Below, one piece after another: positions 44,670-52,903 of a stretch of DNA of 52,903 nucleotides. The notes below the pieces were generated by a model, which saw only the letters and a list, made by a program, of their open reading frames with translations, had not been told where the DNA came from and searched no databases. The stretch is from Byssothecium circinans (Eukaryota > Ascomycota > Dothideomycetes > Pleosporales > Massarinaceae), in assembly GCA_010015675.1 (NCBI GenBank), contig ML977008.1:265754-318656 (forward strand), written 5' to 3'. The position numbers and the translations under genes were made by a program. The first letter of the stretch is position 1. The number at the start of each line of letters is the position of its first letter.

Positions 44670-45994
44670 GAAAAAGTGGAAACCACCAACCACAGAAAAT
44701 ATCCACCACGATCAGTTTTGTATAGGTAATCGCTTACAATAGTGATCAGGGAGGGTGTAAATAGTAGTCTATTAATTCAGTACTTTGTTTGCCAGCCTCT
44801 AGCTTGGATAACTGCCCGAATCCTCCGCGGTACGCTCTTAATAAGCTTGTCAATACTAGCCTGTGGTATTGCTCTCCACGCTTCTTGAGCGCATTAAGTA
44901 AAGTAATCTCTATCGACTCCTCTAAAGCCCTAGCCTTCAAGGTTAGGATACAATTTGACTAGCTTCTGCTTTAGCAGCCACTAGAGATGCTTAATAGGGT
45001 TAATATCTGGTGAGTACGGCGGCCAATCGATGACCTTAATTTTATGCGCGTTAAGCTAATCAGTGGTTTCTCGCGACTTATAGATAGGAGCGTTATCCTG
45101 CATGAATTAGTAGGGCTCATACTCCTCCTTCTCTTAATTAAAGTCCTCCTCCTCTAGCTTATTCTAGGGTAGTAGGCTATCCTCTAGTGTATTAGTATAT
45201 AAAGTAGAAGTGTACCCACGCGAGCCTCTAACGCGTTCTATAGCATTCAATTCACTCCTTCTACCTAGCTAAATAGCTGCCTAAAACATCTAGCGTAGTA
45301 CTAATTACCTAGCCTTACTTTTAACTATCTCCTTATACTACTTCTACTATAGTGTATGAAATACCTATACGCGTTTCTTACCACGTCCTCTCTCTACTAA
45401 GCACTCGTTAGAGAACTTAACGCGTACCTAGCTTTTGTAGCGGTTAAGACGCGCCTACCTAAGGCAGTTATAGGCGTCTAATAAAGAAAGCGCTAGCCGT
45501 AGTTTTACGGCCTACTTCTTTATACTATACTTATTTAGTAGGCGAGAGAGCGTTCTTAAGGAAACGTTAGGCATGCTAATAGCCTCTACTTTTAGTTTTG
45601 CGTACTCTATACGCGGGTATTAGCGAACAATCCGTAGTAGTTAATACTTATCTTAAGTATCTATTTTCTTTAGAGCTCTTTTACGCGGTAATAAGGTAAT
45701 TTTCCCGTGCTTATTCCATCTCTTTATAGTATTATAGTAGGTTAATTTGCTAACGCGAAACGTATTCTAGATTACTTTAGGTTTAACGCGATTCTCGACC
45801 GCGCTGAGTATAGCCGCGCGTAGGTGTGGGCTTAGCTCTTTCTTAGGTGGGCGCGCACGCGATATATCGCCTAAAAAGGACCGGTGGAGGGTAGTATGAG
45901 GCGGCGCCATTAATTTGATGTAAAAAACGCGTAAACTGAGTAAGGATTGGTGGTGGTAGGTGGTGTTGAAGTTTGGGTACAATTTGCTCGATTT

Positions 45995-46025
45995 GGATGG
46001 TCCGGATACTTTTGTCTTGGCACTG
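45995..46025 (-). repeat. Tc1/mariner terminal inverted repeat, right
   Basis: This is the reverse complement of the left repeat with four mismatches, abutting TA at 46026-46027. Confidence 0.88.
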
Positions 46026-46905
46026 TATCATCCTGTAGGTAGTTTGGATCCATCGCCCCTGCACTGACAGCCTCTTCTTCCCTAACCATCGCAAGAGATT
46101 CGGCAAGTTCGTCGCTCCCATTGCTCATTTCCATGTCAATGCCGTCGTCGGGGTTATCGTCATCTTCGTCTTCGTCATCGTCGTCGTCATCATCGTCGCC
46201 AGAGCTGTTATCTTCACCACTCTCAATTCCGTCTGACATGTTTGGATGGCAGCTCCAATAATGAGTGTAGTCGGCTCCAGACATGTATGGAGTACTCTGA
46301 AAGGGAGGAAAGTCCCTACCCTCCTTGATTCCCACTAGAGCTCGATTGTAGCTGATTTCGACCCGACGTAGGTTGATGAGCGCATCGCCTTCGCGCGGGG
46401 GACGAGAGAAGTGTTCCTTCGTGACGGCGAGGAGTTCAGCCTGGATAATATCGGCGACCTTCTCCGTCTTCTCCAGTGCCCATTCCGGGTAGTACGGTTC
46501 CTTTCCATCGAACTCATCGCGAGTAAGTCGTACGCGCCTCGGCATACATGCATTGACGATCGGTCGGAGGTAGTTGAGGAATTCTTTGAGAAACGCAACT
46601 TCCGTTCCGTCTTCTTCGTTCTCCTCTAGAGAGCTGACCTTCTTCGCTAAGGCCTGAGTCTTGAGCCATCGGCGATAATCGCGCGCATACTTCTGATGCC
46701 AATTTGAGGGCGGCCAAGAGGGATTGACGGACATGGTGGCCAGAGATACTCCGACGGCATATATTGAGGCTAGCACTCCCCCTGCTACCTGCGCGTCAAG
46801 AGAGACTTCACTGAGGGCTTCTAGAAACGTGCGAAAGTTCTTGTTGAACCAGGCGGAGTTTTTGTATCGCTTTACCCCTCCGTTGGGTGCACGCGATGGT
46901 GCCAT
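46026..46905 (-). pseudogene. N-terminal part of the transposon-split RING gene
   Basis: From ATG 46905 the frame encodes a basic start, a helical region including WHQKYARDYRRWLKTQALAK and LKEFLNYLRPIVNACMPRR, then a strongly acidic run (about ten consecutive Asp/Glu near 46160-46200) and a Met/Asn/Ser stretch. It meets the transposon at 46026. Translation now runs on into the element for about 39 codons and stops at 45910. No domain recognised in this half; the C-terminal RING-H2 lies beyond the element at 43927-44636. Confidence 0.8.
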
Positions 46906-48421
46906 GCTGGTCGGATTCGCGGGTATGACGTAGTTTGGCCGCGGGCGGTTGTGATAATTGACAAGTTACGTAGGAGGAAGGATTTCGGGCAGCACTCCAA
47001 AGGTAAGCAAAAGCTTGGTATGGATTTTGAAGGCTCTTTGACAACAGGTTGTGGAAATCTTGAAATTGGTGTTGTGTGAACGATGGTTGTGGAGCTCTGA
47101 GTGTGAAAGGGAGTGCTACACTAAAGTTATAGTGCGGTTAGCGATCTTTAAGCCTCACTGCACATAGCTTACCTAATGAGCTAACCCCATTAGGTAAGTC
47201 GAGTGAGGTTGCAATGCCTGCTTCAATTGTAGCCTGGCTTTCACTCTGACCCGCCTTCGAGAGGTGGAAAGCTTAGAGCTTGTCGGTAACGTGTTCATCT
47301 CCATAAAGGGATAGTCGCGAAAGCTAGGTTACTTCAATTAGACCAGCCTGCGTGGCACGGTTTGGATTTATTTCCTTTCTCAAAAAGCTTCAAATAGCTT
47401 TCGACAATAGAAACACAACCAAATGGCCTACGGCATGCGCCAAATGTGCCGATAACTGTTAGAACTCGGGAACCTTTCGATAGTACACTTTCAAATAAAG
47501 TTATAATTTGGAACTTTGGTTCTTCGAGGGTTTTCACGATTCATTATATATTAAATAACCATTACTGACGGACAATCAAGCACTCAAGGGATTTTTAGGG
47601 GCATATTTATGATGAGCGTATATTTTTTACCTTTCATGCGTATGACCATAGAAAGCTGTAATAACAAAAAAATGATATACTGACTAAATATGAAGATTAT
47701 GCACTCTTCCCTCTTTTTTTGTAGTGCGGTATGAGCAAAATATATACTGACACACTAATAAGAGAGGACATATCCTTCACCACGCGTAGGTATCGCCCTA
47801 TCCCATAAGATTATTTCTTCCATCTTGTATGAGTACATCACCGTGACATGCTCTGATATAGATGTTAACCAGTAATGGATCATTCTGATCAGCAATGATT
47901 ACAATGATACTAGAGAAGTCAGTCCATAGCATCACACATCTCCATATCGTCTTGTCTTTTCATCGGGGGCTACTCGCGCACGGCACAACGGACGTGTCGT
48001 CTCCAAAAACTCTTTCATTTATTCCAAAAGGCTTCAAATGGAAGTATTGAGTGCACATCCTTGATTTGATGCATTCATCGATTGATTCGTATCCTGATAT
48101 GATAGCCTTCAGCAGATGTGCAGAAGATCATTAAGAGAACAGTTCCACGTTGCGATGTGAATATTAACAGCTCGCTTGATTGTAGCGACTAGGTATTGGA
48201 AAATGTTGCTCAAAGTCTACAGGTTGCGTGCTTCTTTTGATCAAGCAACAAAAATGTAGCATTTCCACGATTATGAACTATCTGGGCTCCGTGCAGCCGC
48301 CGCGCCTTGCATTATGAAAGCACATACAGAATCAATAGAGAGGTCACCAGCGATTTTTGTATACGCCAAAAACCCACACCTCCAACGGCCAAGTCTCTTT
48401 CAACCCACCTCAAGCAAAACT
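46906..48421. other. 1.5-kb AT-rich spacer with a hairpin
   Basis: No gene is supported. It contains an imperfect palindrome at 47153-47208 and otherwise low-information A/T-rich sequence. Confidence 0.5.
47153..47208. repeat. Imperfect palindrome / hairpin
   Basis: Perfect 11-bp arms CTTACCTAATG (47168-47178) and CATTAGGTAAG (47188-47198) are nested inside 7-bp arms CCTCACT (47153-47159) and AGTGAGG (47202-47208). It could be a MITE or transposon-end remnant. Confidence 0.6.
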
Positions 48422-50128
48422 TCAGGTCCGGGTGGAGCTTGCCGATGCCTCCAGTGAATGCAACCCATCAATGGTGATTTGGATGCTGCTGGAGGATTCG
48501 GCAGCGTTGGTCATCTCGGAATCCTCTTCTTCGTCCGGGACGATCCGTGCGCGGCATTGTTTCATATGCCTTTTAAGATTATCTTTGCGCGAGAAGATCT
48601 GTCCAGGTGTTTTACACCACGCATTCGGGCACTCAAATCCTTTTCTATCCGTGTGTATCAGTTCGTGACGCTCGAGATTTGTCCGAAGGCTAAATGTCTT
48701 TCCGCAGCCTTGATAGACACATTTGAAATGGCGGTTGTGCCTCTGATTAATATGCTTCCTACCATCGTTTAGCGTAAGTAGACATGAGAAAGAGGATTAT
48801 TGCATACTTGAGTTCAAACTTTTTCTGGGCGACATAAGTGCATTGCGGGCATGCAAAAGAAGATAGATGGACGGACATTGTTGCTGGGCCGGTGTGTCTG
48901 GATGCACCAGGAGACGTCTGATCGTCCTTGGCGGTGTCTTCGTCGTCAAATCGGCAGCCATATCCGGGCAAAAGCTTCCAGCTTCTCCAGCTGTATTCAT
49001 GAGAGGGCAGTCCGACGTACTATCGGCTACGGAAGGACCGGAATTTAGTGACTGGAGATGTTCGTCTCGCAGATAGTGCAAGATAACAGGATTTGGCTGC
49101 CATTCAAACACCGACGGAGGGAAATAGGCTTCTTCTTCATCGTTGCGGTCTTGCGCATCCTCCTCATCATCACTTTCTTCACCCGACGGTCCAGCGAAAA
49201 CCGCAAAGAAATTGGCAACATCCTCCGGCGTTTTACAAGCTCTTCTCGCAGCCTTCCATTCATCTGGTAAGCGGTCTACGGCGCGTCAGGCTATCATCTC
49301 GTATTGCTTGGGCGACAGACTCACCAAACAATGGTCCGCTGCCAATGCGAAAGCCGACCGTATGAAGCAGAAACTTCAGGAACTCAAACGGAAGGCGACC
49401 AACATCAAGGAATTGCCCAAGCACACCTTTGGCCTTAAGCCCTTCGAATTTGCCATAGACTCGTAAAACAATGGCACAAACTAGGGTAGCCCATGCCTCA
49501 TCATGTTTGACCCCTTTGACTTCCCGGTAGAAACGTATAGTCCGTTTAAGCAGCCAGAATAGCGAGAAGAGACCACCCATTGTACAAGTCCAGTAAAAGA
49601 ATGTCCGGAAAGTAAGCGTAATGATTTCGATCCAGTACCATGCCACAAAACCCATGGTTGACAGACCAACAGTGACACAGAAGTTCGCCAGGATCCAATC
49701 TTCGAGGTTGGTGGTGCGTGTCCCCAAGTCCCGGTTCCGTGAACGCTTTTCGTCTTCAATCTCTGACATGCGTACTCTCGTTATGGCAATGATGATTTGG
49801 AAGTGCCACGCATTTCTAGCTATAGTACCGAGGTATAGACCCACGATACATGCCCAGCGCAAAGGGAATGGCATAGGGATAGTAGATGGGACGACTGCAA
49901 TCCAGAACCAGAGCATTCCCACAAGGACGATAAGAACGGTGAAGTTGCCAAGAGCCGCAATCGTGAGGTTTCTGATATGGAGGACGATTGGTTTCGTACT
50001 GGGCGGTTGATATGTTGGAAGCTTTGATGGGAAGTACTAAGCATGTGGACGAGCAAAGCACACGGAGGCATTTGTACAGTGTTCCAAGAATCTAGTATGG
50101 GTGGGAGGAATACCATTTTTTTGGACAT
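48422..50128 (-). CDS. Predicted multi-pass membrane protein with C-terminal C2H2 zinc fingers
   Basis: Exons inferred on minus: 50128-50064, 49998-49325, 49263-48808 and 48758-48422, with introns of 65, 61 (GTGAGT donor, CTGAC branch site) and 49 bp (GTATGC donor, CGCTAAAC branch site). Four hydrophobic helices come first (near LIVLVGMLWFWIAVV, LRWACIVGLYLGTIA, GLSTMGFVAWYWIEII and CTMGGLFSLFWLL). Then an acidic linker (SGEESDDEEDAQD) leads to zinc fingers: CPQCTYVAQKKFELKKHINQ, a CVYQGCGKTFSLRTNLERHE finger, and a last finger ending RHMKQC. One further frame change is needed between about 49020 and 48938: an 83-bp intron (GTACGT donor at 49020) fits the phase, but a frameshift is possible. 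The frame is also open upstream of 50128 to the pogo-like element, so the original start may have been displaced. Confidence 0.6.
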
Positions 50129-50210
50129 CTGGTTGGCTTCCGCTGCCTCGGTAGCGTGCTTACATATCTGTGCATCGTGATCAGCTTCGATCCGCGCTTT
50201 AACGTGTTGG

Positions 50211-50247
50211 TTCAGCACTTGGCGGGGTTCAGCAAATGGCGCACCCC
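50211..50247 (+). repeat. Pogo-like terminal inverted repeat, left
   Basis: A 37-bp repeat, identical to the reverse complement of 52295-52331. It holds an internal duplication of TTCAGCA (positions 1-7 and 18-24 of the repeat), each followed by a TGGCG motif. Confidence 0.92.
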
Positions 50248-52294
50248 AACCAAATCACGCAGTTTACAACACCTCGTTACTGAGCCATCCATAATAGCTA
50301 GAATATTCTAATAATTTATTTAATTACTATACAAATTACTGCGAAAAAGATGCGCTATTAGAATTTCGCTAGAAGTTTAATGTTGCGGCTATGGCGTGTT
50401 GTGGTTATAGGTGCTAGATCACGCGCTATTTTACTACCCCTATCCCCCCTATCCTTAGCAACCACCACACGTTATTTTTTCTTTTATTTTAGCGCTGCGG
50501 TAGGCTTTAAGGCCTTCCTCTTTCCCTTTTAGGAAGTTTGTGTAGCCTTTTTAGAGTTTTCTTTCTCCTGAATCTTGCGTTGTTTCTCAGCCTCCTTCCC
50601 CGCCGCGATCCTCTCCTTTTCCTCCTTCTTCTTAGCCCTTAACCTTTCTCTTTCTTCCTTCTCTTATAGCTTACGTAGCTTAGCTGAGGCCTATTCTACT
50701 TTCTTATAAGCCTTCTTAAGTTATTACTCCTCTTTTTCTTAATCCTTAATAGCTAAATATACTCTAGCCTCCCTTAGCTTCCTTAGGGACTAGAAAACTG
50801 CTCTACTATAGTACTCCTTGCGTTGCTGCAGGTCTAGAGGCTTGCTCTTCTTCTAATACTTCTTCTTAACTTGTAGGGCCTTTGTTAGGCCTTATACCTT
50901 AGCGTAGAGTATGTCATTTTAAATAGAGATATAGTAGAGAGAACGCTTTAGCTTCTATACCTCCTTACTACCCTTATCCCTTATAGCCTTACGCATAAGG
51001 GTCTTAATTTTAAGCTAATCTTTGCCGCTAAGTACTAAGGTAGAGCTCTCTCTTAAATCCTATAGCTTTAGCGTTAATTTAATGAACCTTTAGAGGATTA
51101 TACTAGGGTTATAGGGCTATATACTAGTAGCCTTAAAGGACTTTAGAATTATTTCCTTTTTAAAGGAGGTAGTCTAGGCCTCCTAGAAGAGAGGGAAGAA
51201 GTCTCTTTTCTTTACTAAGAGTAGTCCCTAGGCCTTATAGAGGTAGGTAGTAAGAGCTTTTAAGTAGGCTAATAAGAGAGGCTTAAAGAGTACTATATTA
51301 AGGGGCTACAGCGTATGTGTTAAATAAGAAGGAAAGATTATAAGGAGAATTTAATTATAGTTACAGTAGTTAATAAAGTCTATAGTTACGTGAGACTTAT
51401 AGCTATCTAGGATTAGTAATTAGTAGGCTTACTAAGCTTTTACTTTTATATACTAATTAAAGATCTACTTAAGCTATATAAGGCCTATATCATTACTAGT
51501 CCATCTATTAAGAGAAGTAGTAATAAAAACCTTATACTTCCTAGCCTTAATATCCTCTACCTAGGCTAATTAGAGAGCGTTATTAGTAGCTATAAATAGT
51601 AGGCCTAGTAGCAACGCTATTCTATTAGTATAAACGTAAGCTAGGATAGTTATCCACTCTCTATTACTATCTTAGAGGGCTAATTTCACTTCCCCGTAGT
51701 CCTATATAGCTTTACTAAAGATCCTTTTACTTCTTCTAATTACCCCTGTAAGGAAGCCCTTCTCATCTATATTATACGTGTAATGAGGCTCTATATCATA
51801 CTCCTTAATTTTCTCTAGTAGAAGTTAAAAGAATTACTTATATTTAACTCCTAAATTAGCTTAGTGGCGCACGCGATCTATTCTAGTAGCCTAATAGGGG
51901 GTAATTTTAACATTATAATAGTTAATAAATTAGGTAACCTAGCTTTTTCCTACTAGTTATTTGCCATTAGTTTAAGTAATTAATAAAGTAAAATTCTGCA
52001 GCATCTCCCTTATAGGTGGTAGATGATGGGCTGTAAGCTTTTCTATATAGCTTATAAGCTCTAGTTCTTATTAAGGGGTGAGCTTTCGCCGTTAGAGTTA
52101 TTGCTCTTTTATTGGCAGGTTTTTACCCTAGTGTATCCTCCTTAACGTAGTATCTAGTACACCATATTTTTTCACTATTTTTTGATATAAGCATTCTTCT
52201 CCTAGTCCACGCGATTTGATTTCTTCAATTGCCTTGTCAATTGGATCCATATTGGCTGAGTTGTGGGTGGGTGAAGGATTGGGTGGAAAATGCG

Positions 52295-52331
52295 GGGGTG
52301 CGCCATTTGCTGAACCCCGCCAAGTGCTGAA
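52295..52331 (-). repeat. Pogo-like terminal inverted repeat, right
   Basis: A 37-bp perfect inverted copy of the left repeat. Confidence 0.92.
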
Positions 52332-52443
52332 TTAGCGTATGCAGAATTCGAGGAATTCTTGGCGTATGCACAAGATTCCGATTCCCCCCCCAAATCCCCG
52401 CCAAATCATAGTTTCTAGTGAATCTCAGCCATTTCCACACCAC

Positions 52444-52903
52444 ATGGGCGAAGGCCGTCGTATCGTAAGTTGAGGCTGTAAAGTTGTTAGTGAGGGCATA
52501 TACTGACGCGTTTTCTTATGTTGCAACTGCAGAGATTTCGAGTACTCAGCCGATTTGCCTATACCATGCCCCCAAAAGCCACACCGACTGCGACGCGTCG
52601 CTCTAAGAGAGCTCAAAAAGGCGTCAACAACCACAGTGCTGCCGCCCTTGATGAGCTCCAAACTCCTGCTCCTATTGCTCCTGTTGCTCCTGTTCGTGGA
52701 GGAGTTGCTGCTCGCCGGGGAGCTGCTCGACGCGGTGGGCGACCTCCTGCTCGAGGCGGCAAAGCACCTCCTGCGACTCCTCGGGCGCCAGGTCCTCCGC
52801 GAAAGCGCCCTGCTGAGCGAGCTATCTCGCCCGATCCGTTTCAAAGTGTGCTGCCAAGGAGGAGGCTAGTGGGGCTGGAGGCTCAGCTGGAGCAAAAGCG
52901 CGC
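52444..52903 (+). CDS. Basic Ala/Pro/Arg-rich protein, 3' end outside window
   Basis: The frame from ATG 52566 is open to the window end (at least 112 codons): MPPKATPTATRRSKRAQKG, then PAPIAPVAPV repeats, RGG/ARRGG-type basic repeats and a PRKRPAERA basic patch. An upstream ATG at 52444 gives a seven-codon exon (52444-52464), a 68-bp intron with a GTAAGT donor, a CTGAC branch site and a CTGCAG acceptor, and then reads in phase into the same frame, so the start could be either. Composition suggests a disordered, nucleic-acid-binding N-terminus. The family cannot be told from this fragment. Its promoter abuts the pogo-like element 112 bp upstream. Confidence 0.55.

Larger units (their letters stand above)
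44639..46025 (-). mobile_element. Tc1/mariner element, decayed, inserted in a RING gene
   Basis: The 1387-bp element is bounded by 31-bp imperfect inverted repeats beginning CAGT (44639-44669 and 45995-46025; 27 of 31 identical, with a shared core AAGTATCCGGACCATCC) and flanked by TA. On the minus strand the interior still encodes DDE signature blocks: QDNAPIYKS and WPPYSPDINPIKHL, the latter followed at once by an in-frame TAG before WLLKQKL. Many other stops, high A/T and abundant TA dinucleotides indicate RIP-type decay, so it cannot encode active transposase. Confidence 0.92.
50211..52331 (-). mobile_element. Fot1/pogo-like DNA transposon, RIP-decayed interior
   Basis: The 2121-bp element has perfect 37-bp inverted repeats (50211-50247 and 52295-52331). 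On the minus strand the transposase begins at 52250 with MDPIDKAIEEIKSRGLGEE and a KKYGV...TLRR helix-turn-helix, typical of fungal pogo/Fot1 proteins. Further in, a YNIDEKGF-like DDE block (around 51770-51740) and a Lys/Glu/Arg-rich tail (around 50700-50520) are visible. Dozens of TAA/TAG codons and very high A/T with TA enrichment show heavy RIP-type mutation. No clear TA target duplication flanks the repeats. Confidence 0.9.

Noticed and set aside
52555..52869. Leu-rich plus-strand frame at the right edge
   Set aside because: It is another frame of the Ala/Pro/Arg-rich gene; Leu runs arise from CTCCTGCTC-type codon repeats.
1..52903. CRISPR arrays, bacterial operons, rRNA or tRNA genes
   Set aside because: The DNA is clearly eukaryotic fungal, and a by-eye scan for B-box-like tRNA motifs and regular spaced repeats found none.

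Overview
The window reads as nuclear DNA of a filamentous ascomycete (Pezizomycotina; a Dothideomycete-like fungus is my guess). The support is short GT-AG introns of about 46-69 bp with CTAAC/CTGAC-type branch sites, a highly reducing polyketide synthase cluster, DUF6594 and protoglobin-type fungal genes, and two DNA transposons decayed in the way typical of repeat-induced point mutation (RIP). All gene structures and family calls were made by eye from translated sequence and splice signals; no database search was run.

Layout. 0.9-12.2 kb holds intact genes of mixed function: a secreted serine beta-lactamase-like hydrolase (-), a CorA-like transporter (+), a small four-helix SUR7/PalI-like membrane protein (-), a PLP threonine aldolase (-), a Q/N/P-rich protein (-) and a DUF6594 membrane protein (+). 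12.2-14.8 kb has no gene I can defend. 14.8-34.0 kb is a secondary-metabolite cluster: Zn2Cys6 regulator (+), FAD monooxygenase (-), cytochrome P450 (-), arylamine N-acetyltransferase (-), DMATS-type aromatic prenyltransferase (+), bifunctional p-aminobenzoate/ADC synthase (-) and an HR-PKS with KS-AT-DH-MT-ER-KR-ACP order (+).

The main result is that every cluster gene except the p-aminobenzoate synthase is broken. I count nine in-frame stops, all TAG or TAA and none TGA, plus frameshifts and a deletion that fuses the 3' end of the N-acetyltransferase to the 5' end of the P450. Catalytic motifs are otherwise preserved, so the cluster looks recently and lightly decayed. The stop spectrum fits CpA-to-TpA change, which is the RIP context. 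The p-aminobenzoate synthase in the middle is a clean 838-codon frame.

34.4-37.0 kb is an intact SNM1/PSO2 DNA cross-link repair nuclease (-). 37.6-39.5 kb contains decayed minus-strand coding remnants. 40.2-43.4 kb holds a protoglobin-domain gene and a small hypothetical gene. 43.9-46.9 kb is one gene (acidic N-terminal region plus C-terminal RING-H2) split by a 1387-bp Tc1/mariner element with 31-bp inverted repeats and a TA duplication; the two host pieces are in the same reading frame once the element is set aside. 48.4-50.1 kb encodes an apparent membrane-anchored C2H2 zinc-finger protein. 50.2-52.3 kb is a Fot1/pogo-like element with perfect 37-bp inverted repeats and a mutated interior. 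A basic, Ala/Pro/Arg-rich reading frame starts near 52.44 kb and runs off the right edge.
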